From Acidobacteriota bacterium (lineage in GTDB: Bacteria; Acidobacteriota; Terriglobia; Bryobacterales; Bryobacteraceae): a stretch of DNA of 34,936 nucleotides. Position numbers and translations under genes: made by a program. The notes below the pieces were generated by a model that had not been told where the DNA came from, did no database searches, and was given only the letters and a program-made list of their open reading frames with translations. The stretch is from positions 1 through 34,936 of the forward strand of contig SYKU01000191.1 of the NCBI GenBank assembly GCA_005808865.1, given 5' to 3'. This document shows, one piece after another, positions 1 through 8,131 of the stretch; position 1 is the first letter of the stretch, and each line of letters starts with the position of its first letter.

Positions 1-792
1 GGCCGCGCCTTCCGGCTGAAGGAGCACATTGACCGCTTCTTTCGCTCGCTGCGGTATCTGCGTCTGGATCCCGGCATGAGTCGCCGGGAGATGATCGACG
101 TGTCGGAGCAGATCGTGTCGCGTAATGAACATCTGCGCGTCACAGCCGGCGATTGGTGGATCGGCCAGCGCGTCAGCCGGGGCATCGATCCGATCGATGA
201 CGAAGTGCCCGAGCACAGCGGTCCGAACGTGATTGTGGAATGTACGCCACTGCCGCTCAAGGCGCGCGCGCGGCAGTTCCGCGACGGTCTGGACGTGTGG
301 ACGCCCGCCCAGCGTCGCATCGCGCCGGATATGCTCAGCCCGCGAGCGAAGACCCACAACTACCTGAACATGATCATCGCGGAGCAGTCGGTGAAAGCCC
401 ACGATCCGGATGGCTGGGCGGTACTGTTAGACGCAAACGGAAACCTCGCCGAGGGGATGGGAAGCAACATCTTCGTGGTCCGCGAAGGCAAACTCTACAC
501 TCCGGGCGAGCGGAACGTCCTCCCCGGTATCAGCCGCCAGATGACGCTCGATCTCGCGAGCAAGCTCGGCATTCCAGTGGTCGAAGGTGACATCGATCTC
601 TTCGACGCGGAGAATGCCGAAGAGATGTTCCTGACCTCCACGAGCCTCTGCATCGCCGGCGCGCGCAGCTTCAACGGCGCTAAGATCGGCGAAGGCCTGG
701 TGCCCGGTCCGATCACCAGGCGCCTGACTGAGGCCTACATCGCCGAGGTCGGCTGCGATTTCGTAAAACAGTATCTTGACCGGCTGAGTTGA
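1..792 (+). CDS. Class IV aminotransferase (branched-chain / D-amino acid type), 5'-truncated
   Basis: The reading frame is open from base 1, so the gene starts upstream of the window and its true start is not visible; an internal ATG at 76 is not the start. The protein is a fold-type IV PLP aminotransferase of the IlvE/DAAT/aminodeoxychorismate lyase group, which moves an amino group between an amino acid and a 2-oxo acid in the cytoplasm. Visible signatures are the lysine in KTHNYLNM (expected PLP Schiff-base lysine), the glutamate in the EGMGSNIFVV block, and the TSTSLCI loop near the C-terminus, all in family order. The N-terminal phosphate-binding region is partly missing. Branched-chain specificity is a guess from overall likeness; D-amino acid or ADC lyase activity cannot be excluded. 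glnA follows on the same strand after a leader of about 550 bases. Confidence 0.85.
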   Translation, partial: GRAFRLKEHIDRFFRSLRYLRLDPGMSRREMIDVSEQIVSRNEHLRVTAGDWWIGQRVSRGIDPIDDEVPEHSGPNVIVECTPLPLKARARQFRDGLDVWTPAQRRIAPDMLSPRAKTHNYLNMIIAEQSVKAHDPDGWAVLLDANGNLAEGMGSNIFVVREGKLYTPGERNVLPGISRQMTLDLASKLGIPVVEGDIDLFDAENAEEMFLTSTSLCIAGARSFNGAKIGEGLVPGPITRRLTEAYIAEVGCDFVKQYLDRLS

Positions 793-1136
793 TACGTCAG
801 CAAATCGACGTCCCAACCGGTGGTTCTCGATTAGAATCGGGGTGCCGGCGCCGGGCGGCATCACTGTCTTCCCGCCATGATCCGCCGAAATGCCGATTCC
901 CGGTCATGGGGGTCGAAATCACCAATGGGACCGCTTTACCTGGAGAAGGCGGCCGTCTAGAGCGGCCGATTCCCACGGATCGCCCGCAAAAAAGTAAGTC
1001 CGTTCGGGCGTCCTCGGCGCCCTGAACTTGTCCGGCGCACGGTGACTGCGATGACAATTGCTTGTCGCCGCCCGCTTTTGCCCGGAGACCATCGGGAGAG
1101 GCGCCCCATTCTTCGCAACCCGGAGAGGATTTCCCT
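793..1136 (+). other. Non-coding region with several hairpins, upstream part of the glnA leader
   Basis: No convincing gene lies here. Perfect or near-perfect inverted repeats occur at 950-955/963-968 (CGGCCG arms, 7-nt loop), 981-986/1005-1010 (CGCCCG/CGGGCG, A-rich 18-nt loop), 1017-1021/1034-1038 (GCGCC/GGCGC) and 1048-1057/1062-1071 (10 bp with one mismatch and one G-T, loop TTGC). None is followed by a T-run, so they do not look like intrinsic terminators. They could be part of a structured 5' UTR running into the leader ORF at 1137. No clear sigma-70 or sigma-54 promoter could be picked. Confidence 0.4.
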
Positions 1137-1256
1137 ATGAAACACGACGCGACTGTTACCGCACAACTGCATCACATTTTGGGGGCGGATATCACCTCAT
1201 CCTTGTCTTTCCACCACCACCAGCACGTTGCCGTCAGTTGCCTGATTCGGAATTGA
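1137..1256 (+). CDS. Putative 39-codon His-rich leader peptide upstream of glnA
   Basis: An ATG at 1137 preceded by GGAGAGG (about 1121-1127) opens a 39-codon frame ending in TGA at 1254-1256. The peptide has seven histidines (residues 3, 12, 13, 26, 27, 28, 30), including the run FHHHQH encoded at 1209-1226. It has no signal peptide or recognised domain. The His run is followed directly by a 9-bp stem (1231-1259) that contains the stop codon, the geometry seen in ribosome-dependent leader peptides such as that of the his operon. Histidine is a classical feedback inhibitor of enterobacterial glutamine synthetase, which makes a His-sensing leader for glnA plausible but unproven. It could also be a chance ORF, or encode a small metal-binding peptide. 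Confidence 0.4.
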   Translation: MKHDATVTAQLHHILGADITSSLSFHHHQHVAVSCLIRN

Positions 1257-1270
1257 CGGGCTGATCCGTT
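1231..1270 (+). promoter_or_regulatory. Mutually exclusive stem-loops (attenuator-like) between leader ORF and glnA
   Basis: Bases 1231-1239 (CCGTCAGTT) pair with 1251-1259 (AATTGACGG) to give 9 bp with one G-T and an 11-nt loop. The same ACGG at 1256-1259 can instead pair with CCGT at 1266-1269, giving a short hairpin followed by TTT. Only one of the two can form at a time, and a ribosome on the leader ORF's last codons would cover the first stem. The second hairpin is only 4-5 bp with a short T-tract, so it would be a weak terminator. The regulatory role is inferred. Confidence 0.35.
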
Positions 1271-1291
1271 TTCGATATCCTTAAGGCCACT

Positions 1292-1320
1292 CAGTAGCGA
1301 GAGCGATCTCTGCTGTACTG
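1292..1320 (+). promoter_or_regulatory. Bulged hairpin with GNRA tetraloop in the glnA 5' UTR
   Basis: CAGT (1292-1295) pairs with ACTG (1317-1320), AGC (1296-1298) with GCT (1312-1314), and GAGA (1299-1302) with TCTC (1307-1310), capped by a GCGA tetraloop (1303-1306). A T at 1311 and a GT at 1315-1316 are bulged. This gives 11 base pairs ending 18 nt before the GGAGG ribosome binding site (1339-1343). There is no T-run, so it is more likely an RNA structure affecting stability or translation than a terminator. Confidence 0.4.
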
Positions 1321-1347
1321 CATTCTCAAACTCATCGTGGAGGAAAA

Positions 1348-2757
1348 ATGACCCCCAAAGAAGTGTTGGAATTGGCGGAAGCAAACGGCGCCAGACAGCT
1401 AGACATGCGCTTCACCGATATCCCCGGCTTGCAGCACCACGTTTCTTATCCGATTTCCCAGTTGTCCGAAGGCACTTTTCAAGATGGATTCGGCATCGAC
1501 GGTTCGAGCATTCGTGGATGGGCGGCCATCAACGAGAGCGACATGCTGCTCATTCCGGATCCGAATACCGCGCTGATGGATCCCTTTGGCGAAACCCGAA
1601 CTCTCGTTATGTTGGGAAACGTAATCGACCCGATCACGAAGCAAAGCTACGAACGCGACCCCCGGTACATCGCCCAGAAGGCTGAGAAATATCTCCAGAA
1701 CAGCGGTCTCGGAGACACAGCGTATTTCGGCGCCGAAGCGGAATTCTTCATTTTTGATAACATCCGCTTCGACCAGAACCAGCACTCCGGCTACTACTTC
1801 ATCGATGCTGAGGAGGGCCGCTGGAATTCCGGCCGCGGCGAGAACAACCTCGGTTACCGGCCGCGCTACAAGGAAGGTTACTTCCCCGTACCACCAACCG
1901 ATCACTACCAGGATCTGCGAAGCGAAATGGTCCAGACCATGATCGAGTGCGGTCTGGATATCGAGTGCCATCACCACGAAGTTGCGACCGGCGGCCAGTG
2001 CGAAATCGATCAGCGGTTCGACACATTGGTGAAGTCGGCCGACAACATGATGCTCTACAAGTACATCGTTCGCAACGTAGCCAACCAGTACGGCAAGACA
2101 GTGACGTTCATGCCGAAACCGCTGTTTCAGGACAACGGAAGCGGCATGCACACGCATCAGTCGATCTGGCGGGATGGCAAGCCTCTGTTCGCGGGCGATG
2201 GCTACGCCGGTCTCAGCCAGATGGCGCTCTGGTACATCGGCGGACTGCTGAAGCATGCGCGCGCGCTCTCGGCGATAATTGCGCCGACCACCAACAGCTA
2301 TAAGCGTCTGGTTCCAGGCTACGAGGCCCCGGTCAATCTTGCCTACTCGCGCCGCAACCGGTCGGCTGCCTGCCGCATCCCGATGTATTCCGCTAGTCCG
2401 AAATCGAAGCGCGTCGAGTTCCGGCCGCCGGATCCGGCGGCGAATCCGTACCTGGCGTTCGCGGCCCTGCTGATGGCCGGCATCGACGGAGTGCTAAACA
2501 AGATCGAACCAGGTGAACCGCTCGACAAAGACATCTACGACCTGTCGCCCGAAGAGATGAAGAACGTTCCATCGATGCCCGCTTCTCTAGAGGAGGCGTT
2601 GATCTGCCTCGAAGACAATCACCAGTTCCTCATGCGCGGCGACGTGTTCAGCGAGGAACTGATCGAGACCTTCATCGAGTACAAGCTCAAGAACGAAGCG
2701 GACGCGATACGCCTTCGTCCTCACCCTTACGAGTTCTCGCTGTACTACGACATCTGA
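1348..2757 (+). CDS. glnA: Glutamine synthetase, type I
   Basis: Catalyses ATP-dependent condensation of glutamate and ammonia to glutamine; the type I enzyme is a cytoplasmic dodecamer. The 469-residue length equals that of the E. coli enzyme. Visible family blocks are the N-terminal beta-grasp motif [13 protein letters not shown], the metal-binding [19 protein letters not shown] and the [15 protein letters not shown] segment. Tyr397 lies in [11 protein letters not shown], matching the tyrosine that GlnE adenylylates in GSI-beta enzymes, so covalent regulation is likely. The ATG is set by GGAGG at 1339-1343, 4 nt upstream. Upstream sit a His-rich leader ORF and hairpins that may control expression. 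The gene converges on the DUF1553 gene ending at 2900. Identification is very secure. Confidence 0.98.
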   Translation: MTPKEVLELAEANGARQLDMRFTDIPGLQHHVSYPISQLSEGTFQDGFGIDGSSIRGWAAINESDMLLIPDPNTALMDPFGETRTLVMLGNVIDPITKQSYERDPRYIAQKAEKYLQNSGLGDTAYFGAEAEFFIFDNIRFDQNQHSGYYFIDAEEGRWNSGRGENNLGYRPRYKEGYFPVPPTDHYQDLRSEMVQTMIECGLDIECHHHEVATGGQCEIDQRFDTLVKSADNMMLYKYIVRNVANQYGKTVTFMPKPLFQDNGSGMHTHQSIWRDGKPLFAGDGYAGLSQMALWYIGGLLKHARALSAIIAPTTNSYKRLVPGYEAPVNLAYSRRNRSAACRIPMYSASPKSKRVEFRPPDPAANPYLAFAALLMAGIDGVLNKIEPGEPLDKDIYDLSPEEMKNVPSMPASLEEALICLEDNHQFLMRGDVFSEELIETFIEYKLKNEADAIRLRPHPYEFSLYYDI

Positions 2758-2810
2758 GCGGCTTGTCACGGAGTTCGTTGTGAGTGTGGAGCACGCCATT
2801 GCCGCGCGTG

Positions 2811-2859
2811 GCCTGCCATTTCCCGCTGGAAGGCAGGCGGCGAAAGGCGATCGCCTGCC
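2811..2859. terminator. Alternative hairpins between convergent genes (bidirectional terminator or REP-like repeat)
   Basis: The arms GCCTGCC (2811-2817), GGCAGGC (2832-2838) and GCCTGCC again (2853-2859) allow the middle arm to pair with either neighbour. The left hairpin adds TTCC/GGAA next to a CGCT loop; the right one is 8 bp (2832-2839/2852-2859). They lie between the end of glnA (2757) and the end of the minus-strand gene (2900), where a shared terminator would be expected. No T-run follows on either strand, so a Rho-independent role is uncertain. The arrangement also resembles dispersed REP-type repeats. Confidence 0.45.
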
Positions 2860-2899
2860 CTACGGCTACGTACGGCGCTTAGAGCCGCCACGGAAGCAT

Positions 2900-5251
2900 T
2901 CATTGCAAAAAGATAAGTTCGTTTGATCCCAGCAGTGCCTGCGCGTATTCGTTCCACGGTTCGTGTCCGAAGGGCTCGCGGCCCTTCGCCAGAAAACTCA
3001 ATGCGAGGTCCGTTTCCTTGGGGCTCGGATCGCGGCTGAATACGCTTCTGTAGAGCATCCGAACTTTTTCCGAAGCTTCCGTGACACCATCCACGCTCCT
3101 GATCAACGCCGCGGCCTGGCTCTGAAAAAACTCGCTGTTCATGACGAACAACTGCTGTACGGGCGTCGTGGTGATTTCGCGGCCCGGGCTGTGCTGCGTG
3201 GCGTCCGGAAAATCGTAAAGCCGGAGCAGTGGATGCACGCGAGAGCGGCTGATCTTCGCGTAAACGGAGCGGCGAGTGTTCTCTGTTGCTTCCAGTTCGG
3301 AGGATGGCCCTCCCATGGTCATATCTATTGTTCCGGACGCCTTCAGGATCGCGTCCCGCCAAGCCTCGAAGTCCAGCCTGCGAGGGTTCATACGCCAGAG
3401 CCATTTGTTGGCTGGATCGGCCTGATGGGCCGCCTCCACGCGCCGCCCCGACTGGCGGTAAGCCGCCGAAAGCATGATCTCACGATGAAGCCATTTGAAC
3501 GACCAGCCGTTGGCGATGAAACGCGCGCTCAAGTCGTCCAGCAATTCAGGGTGGGAGGGGCGCTCGCCCTGCGTCCCGAAATCGCTCGGCGTGCCCACCA
3601 GCGGGCGCCCGAAATGCCATCCCCATACCCGGTTGACAATCACTCGGGCGGAAAGAGCAGCGCCTTCACCTGTGATCTTCTCCGCCAGTTCCAGGCGGCC
3701 CGAGCCGCGTGTGAATGGCTCCGGCGCGCCTTTCGAGAGCACCGTCAGAAAACGCCTTGGAACGACTTCGCCGGGGTTCGCCACGTTGCCGCGGATGAAC
3801 ACCGGCAAATCCCGCGGTTGGCCCGGCTTCAGTTCGATCCACGTCACCGTGGGGTCGAGCGTTCCAATCCAGACACCGCAATCGATAATGGCGTGCGTCA
3901 GGGGAACGTCGGCCTTGTCGAGATTCTTCTTCAGTTCCGCGACTTCCACCTGCATCCGCTCCACCTTCTTCACCGCGTCCGCCGAAATAGTGGCGAACTC
4001 GTTCAGGTTGCGCGAGGCGCCGCCCACACGATACAGCTTCTCGTGATCCCAGACCAGTTTCTCTTCGGTGGCCTTGTCCATGGGTACGATAGGACGCTTC
4101 ACCAGCCACGTGCTCGCGAAAACACCCGCGAACGCGTAGTAGTCCTTCGCTGAAATGGGGTCGAACTTATGGTCGTGGCAGCGCGCACAGGCGACGGTGA
4201 GACCCAGCAGTCCACGGCTCACGGCGTCGACACGCTCATCCCAATCGTCGGCGGCAAGCGTCCCGATGACTTCCGTCGAAAGCCGCAGATCCTTGTGATA
4301 CATGGGTGAGTTGCCGATGTACCCAAGCGCCCGCATATCTTCCGGCTCAAAGCCTGGCATGAGATCGGCTGCGAACTGCTGTTTGATGAACCGGTCGTAG
4401 GGAACGTCCCGGTTGAAGGCTTCAATAACCCAATCGCGGTATCTCCAGGCAAACGGGTGCGGCTGGTTTGTAGCTTCACCCGTGGGATGATCCTCCGCCC
4501 ACCTGGCCACGTCGAGCCAATAGCGCGCCCAGCGTTCTCCGTAACGGGGAGAGGCCAACAGCTTCTCGACGAGCCGTTCATAGGCGTCCGCCGTGTTGTC
4601 CGCCGCAAAGGCCTCGGTGTCCTTATAGGAAGGCGGAAGACCCGTGAGATCAAAGCTCGCGCGCCTTATCAACGTGCGCCTGTCCGCCTCGGGAGATGGA
4701 GAGAGTTTGTTCTCATCCAGCTTCGCGAGCACGAAGAAGTCGAGTTTCTTGCGCGCCCATGCTGGCTTCGATACGGTCGGGGCGTTCGCCTCCTTTACCG
4801 GCTGGAAGGACCACCACTGCCGGCCCTTTTCGAAGTCGATCCCTTGAGCGGGCCTGGCAGCCGGCGTTACACGCACCCGCGGATCGGGCGCGCCCATGGA
4901 AATCCATTTCTCGAAGTCCGCGATGGTTGTTCCTGCCAACTTTCCGGTTGGGGGCATTCGAAATCGATCGTCCTGATATCGAAGCGCCAGCACAAGGCGG
5001 CTCTCATCGGGCTTACCCGGGACGATCGCCGGGCCCGTCGCACCTCCCTTGACAAGGCCCACGCGCGTGTCGAGCACAAGGCCGCCCATCGGCGTCTTGG
5101 CCGTCGAGGAGTGGCACGCGTAACATTTTTCAGCGAGCACCGGGCGGATCTTCTTCTCGAAGAACTCAAAGTCCGGACTCTGTGCGAACGCGCACTGCGC
5201 CACGAAAAGGGTCACAAGACCGGCCCTCTTCACGAGGCTGACCCGCGTCAC
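2900..5251 (-). CDS. Secreted PSCyt1-DUF1549(PSCyt2)-DUF1553 protein with haem-binding motif
   Basis: A 783-residue exported protein of the planctomycete-type cytochrome family. Residues 1-24 form a signal peptide. Residues 27-125 are a PSCyt1 (PF07635) cytochrome c domain with CYACH (Cys43, Cys46, His47) and RMPP (Met99 as possible axial ligand). The DUF1549 domain follows from about 165, including the invariant CARCHDHKF (Cys355, Cys358, His359). DUF1553 fills the C-terminal part, from the ARVIVNRVWGWHFGRP block on. The biochemical function of this family is not established; polysaccharide or sulfated-glycan use has been suggested from context elsewhere. The start is GTG at 5251, overlapping the TGA of the upstream DUF1501 gene by 4 nt, so the two are translationally coupled. 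It ends tail-to-tail with glnA. Confidence 0.9.
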   Translation of the reverse strand: MTRVSLVKRAGLVTLFVAQCAFAQSPDFEFFEKKIRPVLAEKCYACHSSTAKTPMGGLVLDTRVGLVKGGATGPAIVPGKPDESRLVLALRYQDDRFRMPPTGKLAGTTIADFEKWISMGAPDPRVRVTPAARPAQGIDFEKGRQWWSFQPVKEANAPTVSKPAWARKKLDFFVLAKLDENKLSPSPEADRRTLIRRASFDLTGLPPSYKDTEAFAADNTADAYERLVEKLLASPRYGERWARYWLDVARWAEDHPTGEATNQPHPFAWRYRDWVIEAFNRDVPYDRFIKQQFAADLMPGFEPEDMRALGYIGNSPMYHKDLRLSTEVIGTLAADDWDERVDAVSRGLLGLTVACARCHDHKFDPISAKDYYAFAGVFASTWLVKRPIVPMDKATEEKLVWDHEKLYRVGGASRNLNEFATISADAVKKVERMQVEVAELKKNLDKADVPLTHAIIDCGVWIGTLDPTVTWIELKPGQPRDLPVFIRGNVANPGEVVPRRFLTVLSKGAPEPFTRGSGRLELAEKITGEGAALSARVIVNRVWGWHFGRPLVGTPSDFGTQGERPSHPELLDDLSARFIANGWSFKWLHREIMLSAAYRQSGRRVEAAHQADPANKWLWRMNPRRLDFEAWRDAILKASGTIDMTMGGPSSELEATENTRRSVYAKISRSRVHPLLRLYDFPDATQHSPGREITTTPVQQLFVMNSEFFQSQAAALIRSVDGVTEASEKVRMLYRSVFSRDPSPKETDLALSFLAKGREPFGHEPWNEYAQALLGSNELIFLQ

Positions 5252-6618
5252 GCCAGAATCTCCTTCACGACTCGCCCTTGTACATCGGTCAGGCGGAAAT
5301 CGCGGCCGGCGTATCGATAGGTCAGACGCTCGTGGTCGATACCCATCTGGTGCAGGACCGTGGCGTGAATGTCATGGACGCTCACCCGGTTCTCGACCGC
5401 CTGAAACCCGAATTCATCAGTTGCTCCGTAGACAATTCCGCCTTTGACGCCTCCGCCCGCCATCCACATCGTGAAGCCGTAAGGATTGTGGTCGCGTCCG
5501 TCACCCGCCTCGGATACCGGCGTGCGGCCGAATTCGCCGCCCCAAAGGACCAACGTCTCGTCGAGCAGACCGCGGCCCTTCAGATCGCGAATGAGCGCGG
5601 CGGAAGCGCGGTCCATCTCCGGACATCGCCCCTGCAGATTCTTGTCGATGTTCTTGTGATCGTCCCAGGGCTGTCCGGGTCCAGAGTGAACGTGGACGGA
5701 ACGTACGCCTTGCTCGACCAGCCTCCGGGCGAGCAGGCAGCCGTTCGCGAAGGGGCTTGTGCCATATTCGGCGCGAACGGATTCAGGTTCCTTCCTGACG
5801 TCGAAGGCATCGAGCGCTTCAAACTGCATCCGGTACGCCGTTTCCATGGCCTGAATGCGGCCGTCGAGGAACGAGTCGGGCCCCGATGCCGCCAGATGCT
5901 CCTTGTTCAGAGCCTGTATCAAGTCGAGTTGCGCGCGCTGCGCGTCCGGTTTTACCTGCGTATTGCGCAGATAGCGGATCATTTTCTCGGGATCGCTCTC
6001 TGCGTTATTGAAATGCGTGCCCTGGTGCTCGGACGGCAGGAATCCCGCGCGCCAGAGCGAGCCGAACGGCGAAGGGCTGAGGGCGACGAAGCCGGGAAGG
6101 TTCTGGTTCTCCGTGCCGAGTCCGTAGGAGAGCCACGCACCGAGCGTCGGGCGCGTGGCGGCGATATTTCCCGAATGAATCAGACTGCGCGCCGGCGTGT
6201 GGGTCGGATTGAACGTGTAGACCGAGCGGATGACGCAGATATCGTCGATACTCTCCGCGAGCCTCGGCAGGAGTTCGCTGACCTCGACGCCGTTCCTTCC
6301 GTGCCGGGAGAATTTCCAGGGCGAAGGCAGCAGGCCACCCGTCATGCGTTCCGTGCGCAGATTGGCCGTGGACGGGCGTTGGCCGGCGTACTTTGCGAGA
6401 GCGGGCTTGGGGTCGAACAGGTCGATATGCGACGGCCCGCCCGGCAGGAACAGGAAAATCGAGTGCTTCGCCTTGGGGGCGAAATGCGGGCCACGAACGG
6501 CCGCGGCGTAAGACGGTTCGGCTCCCGCCATTCCGGCCAGACCGAGCATGCCGAAGCCTCCGCTGAGCGATTCGAGAAAGGCTCTGCGCGAAGGCGTTGT
6601 GCTGTTTTCCGGCTGCAT
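5248..6618 (-). CDS. DUF1501 protein with Tat signal (sulfatase-like fold)
   Basis: This 456-residue protein starts with a twin-arginine signal (SRRAFLESL followed by a glycine/alanine-rich hydrophobic stretch), so it is probably exported folded. The body matches DUF1501 (PF07394), a family related to the alkaline phosphatase/sulfatase superfamily: LFLPGGPSHIDLFDPKP near residue 55, WGGEFGRTP and GRDHNPYGFTMWMAGGG in the C-terminal third, and HDIHATVLHQMG near the end. Substrate and reaction are unknown. It is the first gene of a two-gene operon and overlaps the GTG of the downstream cytochrome-type gene. A paralogue lies at 12223-13647 in a second operon. DUF1501 and DUF1553 proteins are regularly neighbours in Planctomycetes and in Solibacter-type Acidobacteria. 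Confidence 0.92.
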   Translation of the reverse strand: MQPENSTTPSRRAFLESLSGGFGMLGLAGMAGAEPSYAAAVRGPHFAPKAKHSIFLFLPGGPSHIDLFDPKPALAKYAGQRPSTANLRTERMTGGLLPSPWKFSRHGRNGVEVSELLPRLAESIDDICVIRSVYTFNPTHTPARSLIHSGNIAATRPTLGAWLSYGLGTENQNLPGFVALSPSPFGSLWRAGFLPSEHQGTHFNNAESDPEKMIRYLRNTQVKPDAQRAQLDLIQALNKEHLAASGPDSFLDGRIQAMETAYRMQFEALDAFDVRKEPESVRAEYGTSPFANGCLLARRLVEQGVRSVHVHSGPGQPWDDHKNIDKNLQGRCPEMDRASAALIRDLKGRGLLDETLVLWGGEFGRTPVSEAGDGRDHNPYGFTMWMAGGGVKGGIVYGATDEFGFQAVENRVSVHDIHATVLHQMGIDHERLTYRYAGRDFRLTDVQGRVVKEILA

Positions 6619-7027
6619 GGGGCTCTGGGCCTCACTCGATTCTATCCCGTTCCCGCCCTACTGAGGTAGGAGCGCCGGTTGCCGGGTTCGCAGATTCCAA
6701 GGGAAGAAAGGAAAGAATAAGTCCGAAGGTGTGAGCGAAGCAATCCGAGGCACGAACTACCGGTCCGGACAACGTGAGGCGGGATGAATCCCGGACGGTG
6801 GTGTTAGCGAGGAATTCCAGCCGGAGCCTGTCGAACGAGTTCAGGAACTTCGTTCAAGGAACTGGATCAGGTTCCGCAGTTCAAGGCAACCGGTAAGTTG
6901 GCTGGCTTTCTCCAAGCAGCTACTGCAACTTCATAGAACGACGCCGTCACGTACATATAGCCATGCCCAAGCGGACAAACATCGCCTGACCCGCCCCGGG
7001 GTGCAGTGCGCGCGTCCCCAGCTTTCG
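6619..7027. other. Intergenic region, mostly non-coding, containing a structured RNA-like segment
   Basis: About 410 bases without a supported gene between the DUF1501 start and the esterase stop. The part at 6700-6860 is purine-rich and full of inverted repeats (listed separately). The remainder, 6861-7027, has short open frames on the minus strand but no recognisable domain, ribosome binding site or terminator. A decayed mobile-element or gene remnant is possible. Confidence 0.5.
6721..6855 (+). ncRNA. Possible structured RNA, perhaps a group II intron domain I remnant
   Basis: ACTACC (6756-6761) and GTCCGG (6763-6768), separated by one bulged G, pair with GGTGGT (6797-6802) and CCGGAC (6791-6796). 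This is a 12-bp helix (one T-G) with a single bulge. Inside it CGGGA/TCCCG (6780-6784/6789-6793) offers an alternative hairpin. A further GAACGA/TCGTTC pairing lies at about 6833-6855. The purine-rich segments with AAGGTGTGAGCGAAG and GTGAGGC resemble, from memory only, domain I of bacterial group II introns. No reverse transcriptase, GTGYG 5' end or domain V was found, so it would be a fragment. Strand is assumed. Confidence 0.3.
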
Positions 7028-8131
7028 TCAGGGCGTCGATTCGGCTTCCAAGTTGCGCCAGATGAACGGAAGGACATCGGCATACAGGCGCCCGTTTCGG
7101 CCCCATAGGCGGTTGCGGTGGTCGCCATTGTACTCGTCGAACCGAAAAGTGACTCCCGCCTTGTCAAGCTCCCGGGCGTAGGCGCGGGCGGTGATCGGAA
7201 TATGCGGGAACTCGTCCTCCCAGGCGGTGTCGAAGCGAAGAGCGGAAAGTTTAGCGATGTTCGGCGCGTCTTGGGCCACGGTCTGCACCGGGAAACGGCT
7301 TTGCCAGCGTTCGTGAGCACCGGGCGATGGAACGAGAGCGTCACCGGATTTCGTGAACGGGAGGTCCACGAAGAAAGGCGGCTTCTCGCGGTTGGGCGAA
7401 AAAGCCTGGGCGAGGGCGACAATCGCAAACGCGGCGGGCCCGCCTCGCATCAGGTCTTGGAGCGTCCGCGCTTGAAGCACCGAATCGAACGCCGGGTTCT
7501 CGGGAGAGATCTCTCCGCCCCATCCCAGCACGGCCGGATTCATGGCATACACGACGCTAAAGACGTCCGGGTAGCGCGCGCCCAGAGTAATCGCGCCGTA
7601 GCCGCCCATTGAGTGCCCCGCGATGCCGCGGCTCTGCGCCGCCGGCAGCGTCCGGTACTTGCCGTCAATGAAACGAACCGTTTCGCGGACGATGAACTGT
7701 TCCCACTTACCCGTCGCTTCGGAGTCAACGTAAAAGCTGCCGCCGAAGCGCGTCCCGGCATTCGGCATGACGACAATGAACTCGCCAAAATGGCCATTGC
7801 GGATGCCCGCGTCCATCAGCGCCTGTATCGTCGTATAGGGACTGCGAGCTTCCATCATTGGCCACGGACGGGTCCAGGTCTGGTCGCTGTCCTGGATTCC
7901 ATGTAGCAGGTACAGCACCGGATAACGTTTGACCGAAGTGCTGTAGCTCGGCGGTAAATAGATGGAGAGGCGGCGCGTGGCCGATTCTCCCAGAACGTTT
8001 CCACGGATCGCCTCGCTTTCCAACATTTCGACTTCCAAAGCGCCACCCGGCGCTGTCTGCGAGTAACACAGCGCGGCGAACATTGTGGCCATCGCCGATG
8101 CAGCCAGGATTCTCCCAAAGTTCAGGCTCAT
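7028..8131 (-). CDS. Secreted alpha/beta-hydrolase esterase (PF00756 family)
   Basis: A 367-residue protein with an N-terminal signal peptide (residues 1-24, ending near CYSQT), so probably periplasmic or secreted. The fold is that of the putative esterase family that includes carbohydrate esterase family 1 and S-formylglutathione hydrolase: YPVLYLLHGIQDSD near residue 70, nucleophile elbow GHSMGG with Ser174, and a likely catalytic His338 in NGDHRNRLW. It probably hydrolyses an ester, perhaps on an acylated sugar; the substrate cannot be read from sequence. ATG at 8131 is preceded by GGGGGGAG, a good ribosome binding site. It stands alone, with intergenic stretches of several hundred bases on both sides. 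Confidence 0.85.
   Translation of the reverse strand: MSLNFGRILAASAMATMFAALCYSQTAPGGALEVEMLESEAIRGNVLGESATRRLSIYLPPSYSTSVKRYPVLYLLHGIQDSDQTWTRPWPMMEARSPYTTIQALMDAGIRNGHFGEFIVVMPNAGTRFGGSFYVDSEATGKWEQFIVRETVRFIDGKYRTLPAAQSRGIAGHSMGGYGAITLGARYPDVFSVVYAMNPAVLGWGGEISPENPAFDSVLQARTLQDLMRGGPAAFAIVALAQAFSPNREKPPFFVDLPFTKSGDALVPSPGAHERWQSRFPVQTVAQDAPNIAKLSALRFDTAWEDEFPHIPITARAYARELDKAGVTFRFDEYNGDHRNRLWGRNGRLYADVLPFIWRNLEAESTP

Noticed and set aside
797-860. T-arm-like sequence downstream of the aminotransferase
   Set aside because: It is a simple palindrome around CGATTAGAATCG; no cloverleaf could be assembled.
1399-2256. 285-codon minus-strand frame opposite glnA
   Set aside because: Shadow of the glnA coding sequence with no recognisable motif.
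5278-6669. 463-codon plus-strand frame opposite the DUF1501 gene
   Set aside because: It lies entirely antisense to a well-supported gene, has no family motif and is arginine-rich as expected of a high-GC shadow frame.
6867-7020. Minus-strand frame containing GHGYMYVTASFYEVAVAAW after the esterase
   Set aside because: It looks protein-like but is too short, has no start with a ribosome binding site and no family could be named; possibly a gene remnant.
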